Origin: JAHBVH01 sp034432375 | GTDB taxonomy: Bacteria; Chloroflexota; Anaerolineae; Caldilineales; Caldilineaceae | DNA length: 64,000 nucleotides | Reading direction: 5' to 3' | NCBI GenBank assembly: GCA_034432375.1 | Contig: DAOUCA010000163.1 | Location: forward strand, 15,683-79,682 | Shown: positions 54,351 to 62,538 of the stretch, one piece after another | How the letters are laid out: each line of letters starts with the position of its first letter | Position numbering within the stretch: the stretch's first letter is position 1 | Notes under the pieces: generated by a model | The model's database searches: none | The model's input: the letters and a program-made list of their open reading frames with translations, nothing else | Told to the model about the DNA's origin: nothing | Position numbers and translations under genes: made by a program

Positions 54351-56285
54351 ATGACATTTTTTCAGTACCGAGCACACTCGCTACGCCCCCGTTCATTTAT
54401 CCTCGCCCTACTACTCGTGGCGGCACTTCTTCCATTGCAACCCACACCGTCCGCCAATGCAACCACCACGCAAATTGAAGCTAGCAAAGCGCTCGCTACA
54501 CCAGATGTGCCGGCCGCAACCATTATTACCATCGATACCAGCGCGGATCTCGACAGCAGCAGCATTACCAAGACCTGTGGCTTTAGCGGCGGAGTCTACT
54601 TTCCAGCGAGCGATGGCTGCACCTTGCGCCGTGCCATCCTAGAAGCGGCGGCCCGCCCCCAGAGTGATCGCCCGATTGATATTCGATTTAACCTGGCGGC
54701 CAACGATGCCAACGCCGATCTAGAGGTGGCCGGCACATGGACATTGGCGGTTGATGATACGCTGCCACCGCTCAAGACCGATACCATTCTCGATAAAAAT
54801 GGGCAAGTGCGCATTGATGGCGCTAGCCAACCGGGTGGTCGCACCGATGGCCCCAAGATCATCATCGACACGAATGATAACAGTCTTGAGGTGGAGAGTG
54901 AGGGGAATCTCTTCCGCAATCTCTCGATCAAGGGGGGTGGAGTGATCTTCCTCAAAGAGGATGGCAACACGGTAGAAGAGATCTGGATGGGGCTAACCGA
55001 CGACGGGCAATCGATTCATTTTCGCAGCCCTGGTAATGAGCGGCGCATGGCTGGGGGAGGAATCTTTATCTCTTCCGATAGCAACACGGTACAGGACAGT
55101 GTGATTACCGGCGCCTTTGCCAAAGCCGTCGATATCAACAGTGGCAATCGTGACAATATCATTCGCCGCAATCTGATTGGCACCCGCGCCGATGGTACGG
55201 TTCCCGCGGTGCCAACCGCCGCCCAATGTCTACGCTCCTTCAACTTTGACCCACAGAACTGGTATGGTGGATGGGGTATTGCGATCAGTGGCAGCAATAA
55301 CAGCGTCACCGAGAATCGCATTGTCGGCCTGCACATCCTGCAAAGCGCCAACGATACACCCCCCATCGCCCTCGAAATCTTTGGGGCCAACCATCTGATC
55401 CAGAACAACATCATTGGTATCGACAGTGCAGGGGCAGAGCGCGGCGTTTGTGGCCAGGGGATCAAAGTGGCTGGCAGTGGCACGCAAATTCTAGACAATA
55501 CGATTTGGGGCAGTCGCGCCGGTTTTGAGGATGATGACAAGACCGCAATCCTCGCCAATGACTCGTCACCTACCTTTGGCCAGATCACCGTCCGTCGCAA
55601 TCTGGTCGAGAATGGACCAGGCAGTGTCTTTGTCTTTGGCCCCGCAATTCCCAAACTTTTGAAAACTTTTCAATCGGCCAAGCTGACCAATATCAATGGA
55701 AAGAGCTTGACCGGCACCAACGGTGATGGCAGCCCTTGTCCCAACTGCCTGATCGATCTCTATCTCGATGACGGCGATGCGATTGGCGAAGCCCTTGCCT
55801 ATTTCGGCAACACCACCGCCGACAGCAACGGCGATTTCACCTTTACGATGACCAATACGATTCCCAGTGGTAGCGGCATTCGCACGAGCAGTACCACCCC
55901 ATCGGCGGGCATCATCGGCAGCTACGGCGCGGGCACAACGACGGAGGTCTCCAAACTCTTTCTGCCCATGACGGAGGTTACCATTGAAGGTCCAGCCACC
56001 GGCGCGATGGGAGCGGCGCAGGCTTTTACGATTACGGTTGGCCCGGCAACAGCCACCGCACCCTTCACCTACACCATCGAGGCAACAGATGCCACGCCAT
56101 TGGTCGTCAACCGCGAGAGCAATGTGATTGTTGCGACCTACACCTGGCCCGCCGCTGGCGTCAAGACGCTCCAGGTGACCGTCGTCAATGATCTTGGCAC
56201 TGTCACCGCCACTCATCAGATCACCATTGGCGGCTCTGCTTCGGGGGACAAAAAGCTTTACTTGCCAATCGTGCAGAAACGCTAG
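54351..56285 (+). CDS. Secreted parallel beta-helix (CSLREA-type) protein
   Basis: 644 residues. ATG 54351 has GGAG upstream. Signal peptide (FILALLLVAALLPL). A CSLREA-like opening is seen as DGCTLRRAILEAAARP. Then come right-handed beta-helix rungs (GNLFRNLSIKGGG, SNTVQDSVITGAFAKAV, NIIRRNLIGT, NSVTENRIVGLHI, HLIQNNIIGI), and a PKD/Ig-like domain (VTIEGPATGAMGAAQAFTIT ...). It ends KKLYLPIVQKR. Such helices occur in adhesins and polysaccharide-active enzymes; I see no catalytic motif. It follows the giant surface protein and may be co-expressed. Confidence 0.8.
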   Translation: MTFFQYRAHSLRPRSFILALLLVAALLPLQPTPSANATTTQIEASKALATPDVPAATIITIDTSADLDSSSITKTCGFSGGVYFPASDGCTLRRAILEAAARPQSDRPIDIRFNLAANDANADLEVAGTWTLAVDDTLPPLKTDTILDKNGQVRIDGASQPGGRTDGPKIIIDTNDNSLEVESEGNLFRNLSIKGGGVIFLKEDGNTVEEIWMGLTDDGQSIHFRSPGNERRMAGGGIFISSDSNTVQDSVITGAFAKAVDINSGNRDNIIRRNLIGTRADGTVPAVPTAAQCLRSFNFDPQNWYGGWGIAISGSNNSVTENRIVGLHILQSANDTPPIALEIFGANHLIQNNIIGIDSAGAERGVCGQGIKVAGSGTQILDNTIWGSRAGFEDDDKTAILANDSSPTFGQITVRRNLVENGPGSVFVFGPAIPKLLKTFQSAKLTNINGKSLTGTNGDGSPCPNCLIDLYLDDGDAIGEALAYFGNTTADSNGDFTFTMTNTIPSGSGIRTSSTTPSAGIIGSYGAGTTTEVSKLFLPMTEVTIEGPATGAMGAAQAFTITVGPATATAPFTYTIEATDATPLVVNRESNVIVATYTWPAAGVKTLQVTVVNDLGTVTATHQITIGGSASGDKKLYLPIVQKR

Positions 56286-56461
56286 CGATTCATTTCAGGA
56301 ACAGCCCAGCAGATCTACAATTTCGGTGGATTTCACCAAATAACTCACTATCCACGAAGCAACTAAAGGGCGGTGCCCTATTTCACACTGAAGAAACAGT
56401 GGCGGACGCCACGTTTCTTAGTAGTCTCACAAAGAAAAAACAAGTCAGAATGAAAATAAGG

Positions 56462-56659
56462 CATGTTACGCAGGGAACGATTGCCCCACCCCTACCCTTA
56501 CTACCCTTGCCCCCAAGGGCGGGAAAGTGGTCAAGGCTGCGTGCTTTTGGCGGCTTCCCCGCCCAAAGCACGCAGATAAAGAATCTTTTCTCCCTTTCTC
56601 CCCCGTTGCGGGGGAGAAAGGGTCGGGGGAAGAGGGGGTATCGCCCCGTGCGTAACATG
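56462..56659. repeat. MITE-like element with CATGTTACGCA ends
   Basis: CATGTTACGCA (56462-56472) and TGCGTAACATG (56649-56659) bound a 198-bp element that contains C-rich and GGGAGAAAGGG-type palindromic sequence. The ends match the element at 49155-49282. The rest of 56286-56688 has no gene. Confidence 0.7.
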
Positions 56660-56688
56660 ACTAACTAAGTTGATTTACGTTGCTTGCG

Positions 56689-57243
56689 TCAGGAGGAGGG
56701 CTCGACAAACCATTTCCAGCGTTGCGCTAAAAACACAAATATGGCCAAACCAGCATATTGGGAGAGCGCAAGGAGATGCGTTCGTGCCCACTGCACAATT
56801 TCATATCTCCCCCAGTCGCCTTTGGCCAGATCGCAAGCTAATACCCAAAGAAAGATCATCAGGCCAAGAAATATTCCATAGAGAATGAGTGGCAACAGCA
56901 GCGCCACTGGCAATGTGGAGATAATCGAATCCTGCCAGCGGCGCGCCAAAACGATGAGAATTACAATATGTACAAATTGATCGATGAGAAAGCCAGGGGT
57001 CTGTTGGTTGGCCGCAATGTGGACCTTAGTGTAGTCAGTAATAAAATGGAGAATTCCCAAAAGAAGTAGCAAGAGGATGGTACTAGACAATGGACCGATT
57101 AAGAGAGCTGTTACAAAGACGTGAATGGCCGAGTGTAGCAGAACGCCTAGCCAACTCTCAGTTTTGTATCGGTAAATCCAAGCGGTTTGAAGCGGGAAAT
57201 CGGCGATTAAATGGCCTAGAAACAAAGTCGCGGCAAGATTCAT
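56689..57243 (-). CDS. DUF3307 membrane protein
   Basis: 184 residues. The N-terminal LFLGHLIADFPLQTAWI is the DUF3307 signature (HLIGDFxLQ), followed by LLHSAIHVFVTALLI and the HFITDYTKVH segment. Four to five membrane spans. Family function unknown; the conserved His/Asp motifs suggest an enzyme within the membrane. It is divergent from the trp region. Confidence 0.88.
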   Translation of the reverse strand: MNLAATLFLGHLIADFPLQTAWIYRYKTESWLGVLLHSAIHVFVTALLIGPLSSTILLLLLLGILHFITDYTKVHIAANQQTPGFLIDQFVHIVILIVLARRWQDSIISTLPVALLLPLILYGIFLGLMIFLWVLACDLAKGDWGRYEIVQWARTHLLALSQYAGLAIFVFLAQRWKWFVEPSS

Positions 57244-57574
57244 ACAGATACGTCCATGAATGCGCCCTGTGTGCCGGGGCAGATTAGAGACTATGCTTAT
57301 CCGGTGAGAGTGTAACGTCGGATAGGCATGGTATCGTTAGGAGATAGGGTTTGCTATCAATGGATGATTACACTAGATTCTTCCATTGTAGTGGCAAACT
57401 TACTTAAGTTTCATTGCTAGATGATGACATAACAGCAAATAAATCATTATTTATTTGCAAAATACCAGGATCTTGATTATTCGTCAAAATTGGTTGGCGA
57501 CAGATAAAAAAGTTAGAAAGTAAGAAATAAGAAGACGATGGATCTATGGTTTGACGAGCGTCGCACCACGTTTG

Positions 57575-57647
57575 TATACTCAGCTCTGAATGGGAACCGG
57601 AGTTTTTCTGGGGTAGAAACTCCGGTTCCCATTTCAACCGCAGTATA
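57575..57647. repeat. 73-bp repeat, inverted partner of 47475-47547
   Basis: Starts TATACTCAGCTCTGAATGGG and ends CAACCGCAGTATA. Its reverse complement matches the first copy at all but about one position. TATACT/AGTATA are the outer ends. The region 57244-57574 shows no gene. Confidence 0.9.
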
Positions 57648-57679
57648 GATCGAGAATTGTGAATTCTCTAAATTGACCG

Positions 57680-57708
57680 TTGACAAATTGTAGGGAGTTC
57701 GCTATACT
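57680..57708 (+). promoter_or_regulatory. Consensus sigma-70 promoter of the trp cluster
   Basis: TTGACA (57680-57685), 17-bp spacer, TATACT (57703-57708). Transcription should begin near 57715, about 70 bases before the T-box Stem I. Confidence 0.85.
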
Positions 57709-57782
57709 ATCTTTTACTTTCAAAGGTCGAGTACATGTTACTGAAGTTGCTCGAATGAGAGTGTTTTATCATAATATCGGCT

Positions 57783-58204
57783 ATGACGCGGAGTAGTAAC
57801 GACTGAAGCGGATCGCAGAGAACCTTTTCGGTGTGGACAGCACAAAGTTTGTGTTTCCACCGGTGGTGTGAAAAAGGGTATAGCGCCAGTTGTGAATGGA
57901 CCGCAGAGCTAAACCGTGAACAATCAGCAATCATCAACGAATAACAATTAATTGTTAAAAGTTTCTGTAAAGGAACTTTATTGACAATTAAAAATTAGCA
58001 GTTGATTATTGAGGATTTAGTAGCTGGTTTCGGAGACGCCACCGTTATCTGGGCGCAGGAAATCGGAAAGTATTTTCCCGTTTTCGGTTGAGTGAGACTG
58101 GCGCGGTCCTTGCGTTTCACGTGAGGATTTTTTTATTGGCAAACAACCTGTAGTGTACATACAGCAAGTTTGTTGATCCCAGTCTAAACAGGGTGGCACC
58201 ACGG
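57783..58204 (+). promoter_or_regulatory. Tryptophan T-box leader (riboswitch)
   Basis: Stem I is bounded by GCGG (57788) and CCGC (57901), with the AGTA S-turn at 57792-57795, an AGAGA motif near 57817 and the specifier loop GTGAATGGA, in which TGG is 57897-57899. The invariant T-box sequence AGGGTGGCACCACGG is at 58190-58204. It pairs with CCCCG and CCCTG downstream to form the antiterminator. Uncharged tRNA-Trp should bind and allow readthrough into trpE. The linker between Stem I and the T-box is long (about 280 nt) and includes an A/T-rich inverted segment at about 57915-58010. Confidence 0.85.
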
Positions 58205-58216
58205 GGTGATTTAATG

Positions 58217-58288
58217 ATCCCCGTCCCTGTGTATTGTCCATCGGCAAATGATTGCCGATGGACAATACACAGGGACGGGGATTTTTTG
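58217..58288 (+). terminator. T-box terminator with 31-bp perfect stem
   Basis: Arms 58217-58247 and 58252-58282 pair without mismatch around ATGA, followed by a run of T. The first part of the 5' arm (CCCCGTCCCTG) is shared with the antiterminator, as required for the switch. The stem is about twice the usual length. Confidence 0.9.
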
Positions 58289-58371
58289 TTGTCCCAAATT
58301 ATTCTGGAAATATCAAGCGAGAGAAAGATTGCAAAGATAATTATTCAGCCTATCTCCTCTGTATCGGCTTG

Positions 58372-58423
58372 TCACTCTGAAAGAGTCTCCAAGTACGGCA
58401 ACTTGGAGACTCTTTCAGAGTGA
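58372..58423. repeat. Nested palindrome (TCACTCTGAAAGAGTCTCC arms)
   Basis: Perfect 23-bp arms (58372-58394, 58401-58423) just upstream of trpE. Each arm contains CTCT-GAA-AGAG. Related to 23869-23928. Confidence 0.85.
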
Positions 58424-58475
58424 TAAGCTACAGATAGCGCGATAGTTACTTGCAAAGAAGAGGGAGAGAAGAAGC

Positions 58476-59987
58476 ATGGCATCACAATATAAACCCACAT
58501 TGGAGGAAGTACGTAGCCTGGCCAGCCAGGGTAACATTATCGCCATCCATCGCGAATTACCTGCCGATTTGGAGACGCCGGTCTCAGTCTATCTCAAATT
58601 GCAAACCGGTGGTCAATCCCCCAGCTTTCTCCTCGAATCGGTGGAAAAAGGGGAACAGGTCGGGCGTTACAGCTTTATTGGCGTAAATCACCCGCTTACG
58701 GTCAGCGCAGTTGGCGACCGAGTGACGATTGGGGCAGCGGGGGGTGCCGTGTTGGAGGAGCACCAGGGCGATCCACTGATGATCGTCAAGGAGTTAATGG
58801 CGGGGCGGCAGTCGGTGCGACAACCCGGGCTCCCCCTCTTTAACGGTGGTGTTGTCGGCTACTTTGGCTATGATCTTGTACGCTTTATGGAGCGGTTGCC
58901 GGCCACCGCCGAGCGTACGCTCGACATTCCGGATATGGTCTTGCTCTTTACCGACAATCTGGTCGTCTTTGACCATGTGCGCCACAAATTGCTGGTGATC
59001 GCCAACATGCGGGTGGAAGAGGATCTGCGTGCCGCCTATGCCGATGCCATTGCGCGCATCGACAGCATCATTGCGCGCCTCAATCAACCGCTGGTGCCGC
59101 CCCAGCCGCCCGTTTATAACAGCAAGGCACCGTGGACCAGCAACTTCGCGCAGCCAGAGTTTGAGGAGAATGTGCGCAAAGCCAAGGAATATATTACCGC
59201 CGGTGATATCTTTCAGGTGGTGGTCAGCCAACGCTTGAGCCGCCCCACCGAGGCCGATCCCTTTACGATCTACCGGGCGTTGCGCATGCTCAACCCATCG
59301 CCCTACATGTTCTTCCTCGATTTTAGCGGCGTGGCCGGCATCACAGGCGAGACCGTGCGGATCATCGGGGCCAGCCCAGAGATGCATGTACGCCTGGAAA
59401 ATGAGATGGCCTATCTCCACCCGATTGCCGGCACCCGTTGGCGTGGCAAAACCCATGCCGAGGATGATCAGCTCGCCGATGATCTAATGAACGATCCCAA
59501 AGAGCGGGCGGAGCATGTCATGTTGGTCGACCTGGGACGCAATGATTTGGGACGTGTCTGCGAATATGGCACCGTCAACGTGCCGACGATGATGACGATT
59601 GAGCGCTATAGCCACGTCATGCACATTGTCAGTGATGTGCGCGGAAAAATCCAGCCGGATCAAGATGCCTATAGCCTCCTCCGTGCGACCTTCCCCGCCG
59701 GCACGGTGAGTGGCGCGCCCAAGGTGCGCGCGATGGAGATTATCGAAGAGTTGGAGGGGGTGCGCCGTGGCGCCTATGCGGGTGCCGTCGGCTATATCGA
59801 CTATGACGGCAACATGGACACCTGCATTACCATTCGTACGATCACAATGCAGGGCAATGTCTGCCATTTACAGGCAGGCGGCGGTCTCGTTGCCGACAGC
59901 GATCCAACCTACGAATTCAACGAGTCGATGAACAAGATGAAGGCGCTCTCCGTCGCCGTCGCCAATGCCGAAGCGGGGTTGCTCTAA
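58476..59987 (+). CDS. trpE: Anthranilate synthase component I
   Basis: 503 residues. LLES (52-55) is the conserved tryptophan feedback element. The chorismate-binding domain (about 230-495) has ITAGDIFQVVVSQR, PIAGTRWRG (PIAGTRxRG; Trp where Pro is common), LVDLGRNDLGRV and FPAGTVSGAPKVRAMEII. It makes anthranilate from chorismate with ammonia from the TrpG subunit, encoded about 3 kb downstream. The gene is preceded by a T-box leader for tryptophan. Its stop overlaps the start of the tautomerase gene (TAATG). Confidence 0.96.
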   Translation: MASQYKPTLEEVRSLASQGNIIAIHRELPADLETPVSVYLKLQTGGQSPSFLLESVEKGEQVGRYSFIGVNHPLTVSAVGDRVTIGAAGGAVLEEHQGDPLMIVKELMAGRQSVRQPGLPLFNGGVVGYFGYDLVRFMERLPATAERTLDIPDMVLLFTDNLVVFDHVRHKLLVIANMRVEEDLRAAYADAIARIDSIIARLNQPLVPPQPPVYNSKAPWTSNFAQPEFEENVRKAKEYITAGDIFQVVVSQRLSRPTEADPFTIYRALRMLNPSPYMFFLDFSGVAGITGETVRIIGASPEMHVRLENEMAYLHPIAGTRWRGKTHAEDDQLADDLMNDPKERAEHVMLVDLGRNDLGRVCEYGTVNVPTMMTIERYSHVMHIVSDVRGKIQPDQDAYSLLRATFPAGTVSGAPKVRAMEIIEELEGVRRGAYAGAVGYIDYDGNMDTCITIRTITMQGNVCHLQAGGGLVADSDPTYEFNESMNKMKALSVAVANAEAGLL

Positions 59988-60376
59988 TGGGACAGGTAAA
60001 GGTCTTTGGCCACCAGGATTATTTAAACCCGATCAAAGGTCAATTGTCAGATGTGATTCACTCGTGTGTGGTCGACGCGCTGCAATTCCCCCAGGATAAG
60101 CGCGCCCATCGGTTTTTCCCACTGGCGGACGAGGATTTCTTCTACCCCGTCGGGCGCACCGACGCCTATACGATTATCGAGATAGCGCTGATTGAAGGGC
60201 GTACGGTGGCGACCAAGAAGAAGTTAGTCCGCCTGCTCTTTGATCGCATTCAGGAACAATTGGGCATTACGCACCAGGACATCGAAATATGTATTACCGA
60301 AGCGCCAGCGCACAATTGGGGCTTCCGCGGGATGCATGGCGACGAGGTACAGTTGAATTATAAGATCGACGTGTAA
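59987..60376 (+). CDS. Tautomerase family protein
   Basis: 129 residues matching the Tautomerase_2-like group (DALQFPQDKRAHRFFPLADEDF ... IIEIALIEGRTVATKKKLVR ... NWGFRGMHGDE). The catalytic N-terminal proline of classical tautomerases is not at position 2 here, as is common in this subgroup. One-base overlap with trpE implies coupled translation. A role in the pathway is not known; placement may be incidental. Confidence 0.8.
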   Translation: MGQVKVFGHQDYLNPIKGQLSDVIHSCVVDALQFPQDKRAHRFFPLADEDFFYPVGRTDAYTIIEIALIEGRTVATKKKLVRLLFDRIQEQLGITHQDIEICITEAPAHNWGFRGMHGDEVQLNYKIDV

Positions 60377-60445
60377 GGCAATACATTGGGTTGTCTGAAG
60401 GTTTGGGGGGACGCCCCCCTTTGATAGGATGAAACGGGGGAGATT

Positions 60446-61504
60446 ATGACAAAAAAGCGCATCTTAACCGGCGACCGCACAACTGGCAAATTGCATTTGG
60501 GCCACTTTATTGGCAGCCACCGCCATCGCTTGGCCTTTCAGCATGAGTATGCGTGTACCTTTCTGCTTGCCGATCTGCACATGTTGACGACTAAAAACGA
60601 GAAGTCCGATATTGAAAAGACAGCCGACAGTGCGCGTTCCATTGTACTTGATCATCTGGCGATTGGCATCGAGCCGGCCAATGTCACCTTCTGCTTACAG
60701 TCAGCAATCCATGAGACCTATGAGCTGCAACTGTTGCTGAGCAGCCTGGTAACGGTCGAACGGCTACAGCAGTTGCCAACGATTAAGGATATGGCCAATT
60801 CAGCGGGGCTTGAGCAGATCCCCTATGCACTGCAAGGCTATCCCGTTTTGATGGCTGCCGACATTCTACTGCATCGGGCCAACTTGGTGCCGGTCGGCAA
60901 GGATAACGAGAGCCACGTCGAGATCACGCGCCAGATCGCCCGCCGGTTTAACAACGCCTACGGCGAATTTTTCGCCATTCCAGAGGCCTATGTTGTGGGT
61001 GGAGCATTGGTTGGCACCGATGGGCAGGCCAAGATGAGCAAAAGCTTGGGCAACTCCATTTTGCTCAGTGACGATGCGCCGACAGTGCGCCGCCAGGTGA
61101 TGGGCATGTATACCGATCCGAATCGGATCAGTGCCGATGTGCCCGGCACGGTGGAAGGCAATCCAGTCTTTATCTATCATGATTATTTCAACCCTAACCA
61201 GGCTGAAGTGGACGATCTGAAGCATCGCTATCGCCAAGGGCGCGTCGGCGATGTGGAGGTGAAAGAGAAGCTGATCAGCGCATTGGAGAATTTTCTAGAA
61301 CCGACACGCGAACGGCGTGCCTATTACGCAGCACAAACCGGTTACATTGACGAATTGATCTACGAGGGGACGCTACGGGTACGCGAAGAGGCCCAAATCA
61401 CGCTCATCGCTGCCAAGAAAGCGATGGGGTTAACCGGCAGTTGGAATCGCATTAGCCGGGCGGCAGAGAAGCGACGCAAACAGCCCGAGAAGCTCGCGGC
61501 ATAG
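60446..61504 (+). CDS. trpS: Tryptophan-tRNA ligase
   Basis: 352 residues. Class I synthetase motifs: the HIGH equivalent HLGH in GKLHLGHFIGS and KMSKS in GQAKMSKSLGNS. The tryptophan-specific region PTIKDMANSAGLEQIPYALQ and MAADILLHRANLVPVGKD fit TrpRS. It charges tRNA-Trp, the very effector sensed by the upstream T-box, so one switch appears to control both synthesis and charging. The last 20 residues are basic and extend past the usual end. Confidence 0.95.
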   Translation: MTKKRILTGDRTTGKLHLGHFIGSHRHRLAFQHEYACTFLLADLHMLTTKNEKSDIEKTADSARSIVLDHLAIGIEPANVTFCLQSAIHETYELQLLLSSLVTVERLQQLPTIKDMANSAGLEQIPYALQGYPVLMAADILLHRANLVPVGKDNESHVEITRQIARRFNNAYGEFFAIPEAYVVGGALVGTDGQAKMSKSLGNSILLSDDAPTVRRQVMGMYTDPNRISADVPGTVEGNPVFIYHDYFNPNQAEVDDLKHRYRQGRVGDVEVKEKLISALENFLEPTRERRAYYAAQTGYIDELIYEGTLRVREEAQITLIAAKKAMGLTGSWNRISRAAEKRRKQPEKLAA

Positions 61505-61551
61505 CGATCAGCCTTGAACTTATGAGCGTTAAGAAACTAAACCGGCAATAG

Positions 61552-61587
61552 AGCGGAGGCCCAGCGGGTGCCCGCTCAGCCTCCGCT
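61552..61587 (+). terminator. G/C-rich hairpin after trpS
   Basis: AGCGGAGGC (61552-61560) pairs with GCCTCCGCT (61579-61587), with an inner AGCGGG/CCCGCT stem. A T-run follows only at about 61599, so termination may be weak. Confidence 0.5.
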
Positions 61588-61676
61588 TATCGAAACCATT
61601 TTTTAACCTTCATCAGTTCAGACCATTAGCCTCGAATTGATTCAAAGGCAAAAGCAGGGAAGGCAAGGAAGAGACA

Positions 61677-62369
61677 ATGGCCATGACACTTGATCAGATC
61701 GTCCCTTGGGGGCGCTCGTTCTCTGAGTATCAACGGATGTTTGCGTTGACCGACGATGATTTGGCTGGGATGATATTAGGCTGTGGCGATGGACCGGCGA
61801 GCTTCAATGCAGAGATGACAGCCGCGGGTCGGCAGGTGATCTCCATCGACCCGATCTACGCCTTTAGCGCCGACGCCATCCGACAACGGGTGCGTGAGAC
61901 CTGCACGACCATCGTCGACAAAGTCAAGCTGACGCCCGATGATTATCTGTGGACCGAGTTTCGCGATGCAGATGGCTTGGGTGCGCATCGATTGGCGACG
62001 ATGGAACACTTTCTGTTAGATTATGACGCGGGACGCGCCGCAAGGCGCTATCAAACCCAAGCCGTACCCACACTGGCCTTTGGCGATCAGCACTTTAGCC
62101 TTGCGCTCAGTTCGCATTTTCTGTTACTCTACACAGAACAACTATCGCTTGACTTTCATTGTGCCGCGGTGCAGGAACTCTGTCGCGTGGCACAAGAAGT
62201 ACGGATCTTCCCCCTGCTCGATCTGGCCTGCAACCACTCCGTCCACATCGAGCCCTTGCAAAATTATCTCTCAACCCTGGGCTACCAGACCCAAATTGAA
62301 GCGGTACCGTATGAATTTCAACGCGGCGGGAACGAGATGATGCGTGTTGGTAAATCGGTAAATCGGTAA
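61677..62369 (+). CDS. SAM-methyltransferase-like protein
   Basis: 230 residues. ILGCGDGPASFNAEMTAAGRQVISIDPIY matches motif I and the acidic residue after beta2 of a class I SAM fold. No clear catalytic motif is seen later, and homologs are often annotated only as 'SAM-dependent methyltransferase'. GGAAGAGA precedes the ATG. The last residues (GKSVNR, stop) are encoded by the start of the TAAATCGG tandem array, so the original C-terminus may have been altered by repeat insertion. Function in tryptophan metabolism is not implied. Confidence 0.7.
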   Translation: MAMTLDQIVPWGRSFSEYQRMFALTDDDLAGMILGCGDGPASFNAEMTAAGRQVISIDPIYAFSADAIRQRVRETCTTIVDKVKLTPDDYLWTEFRDADGLGAHRLATMEHFLLDYDAGRAARRYQTQAVPTLAFGDQHFSLALSSHFLLLYTEQLSLDFHCAAVQELCRVAQEVRIFPLLDLACNHSVHIEPLQNYLSTLGYQTQIEAVPYEFQRGGNEMMRVGKSVNR

Positions 62370-62476
62370 ATCGGTAAATCGGTAAATCGGTAAATCGGTA
62401 AATCGGTAAATCGGTAAATCGGTAAATCGGTAAATCGGTAAATCGGTAAATCGGTAAATCGGTAAATCGGTAAATA
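62349..62476. repeat. 8-bp tandem repeat GGTAAATC, about 16 copies
   Basis: Fifteen identical units from 62349 to 62468 and a last GGTAAATA. The array ends one gene and lies just before the four-helix-bundle gene. The complementary motif occurs at 63070-63086. Confidence 0.95.
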
Positions 62477-62538
62477 AGAGTATCAGGATGTCATGTTTTG
62501 GTCCATTCTGTAATGTCAGATGGAGGAGATATCCCCTC

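Noticed and set aside
2231..57647. Autonomous insertion sequences
   Set aside because: Several elements have terminal inverted repeats, but none contains a transposase frame.
58011..58111. A second T-box Stem I with TGG at 58099-58101 and AGTA at 58019
   Set aside because: The upstream stem has the canonical GAATGGA specifier context and AGAGA motif, so this part more likely forms Stem II/III of the same leader.
62349..62476. Possible CRISPR array
   Set aside because: The 8-bp units are contiguous with no spacers, and no cas genes are present. It is a simple tandem repeat.
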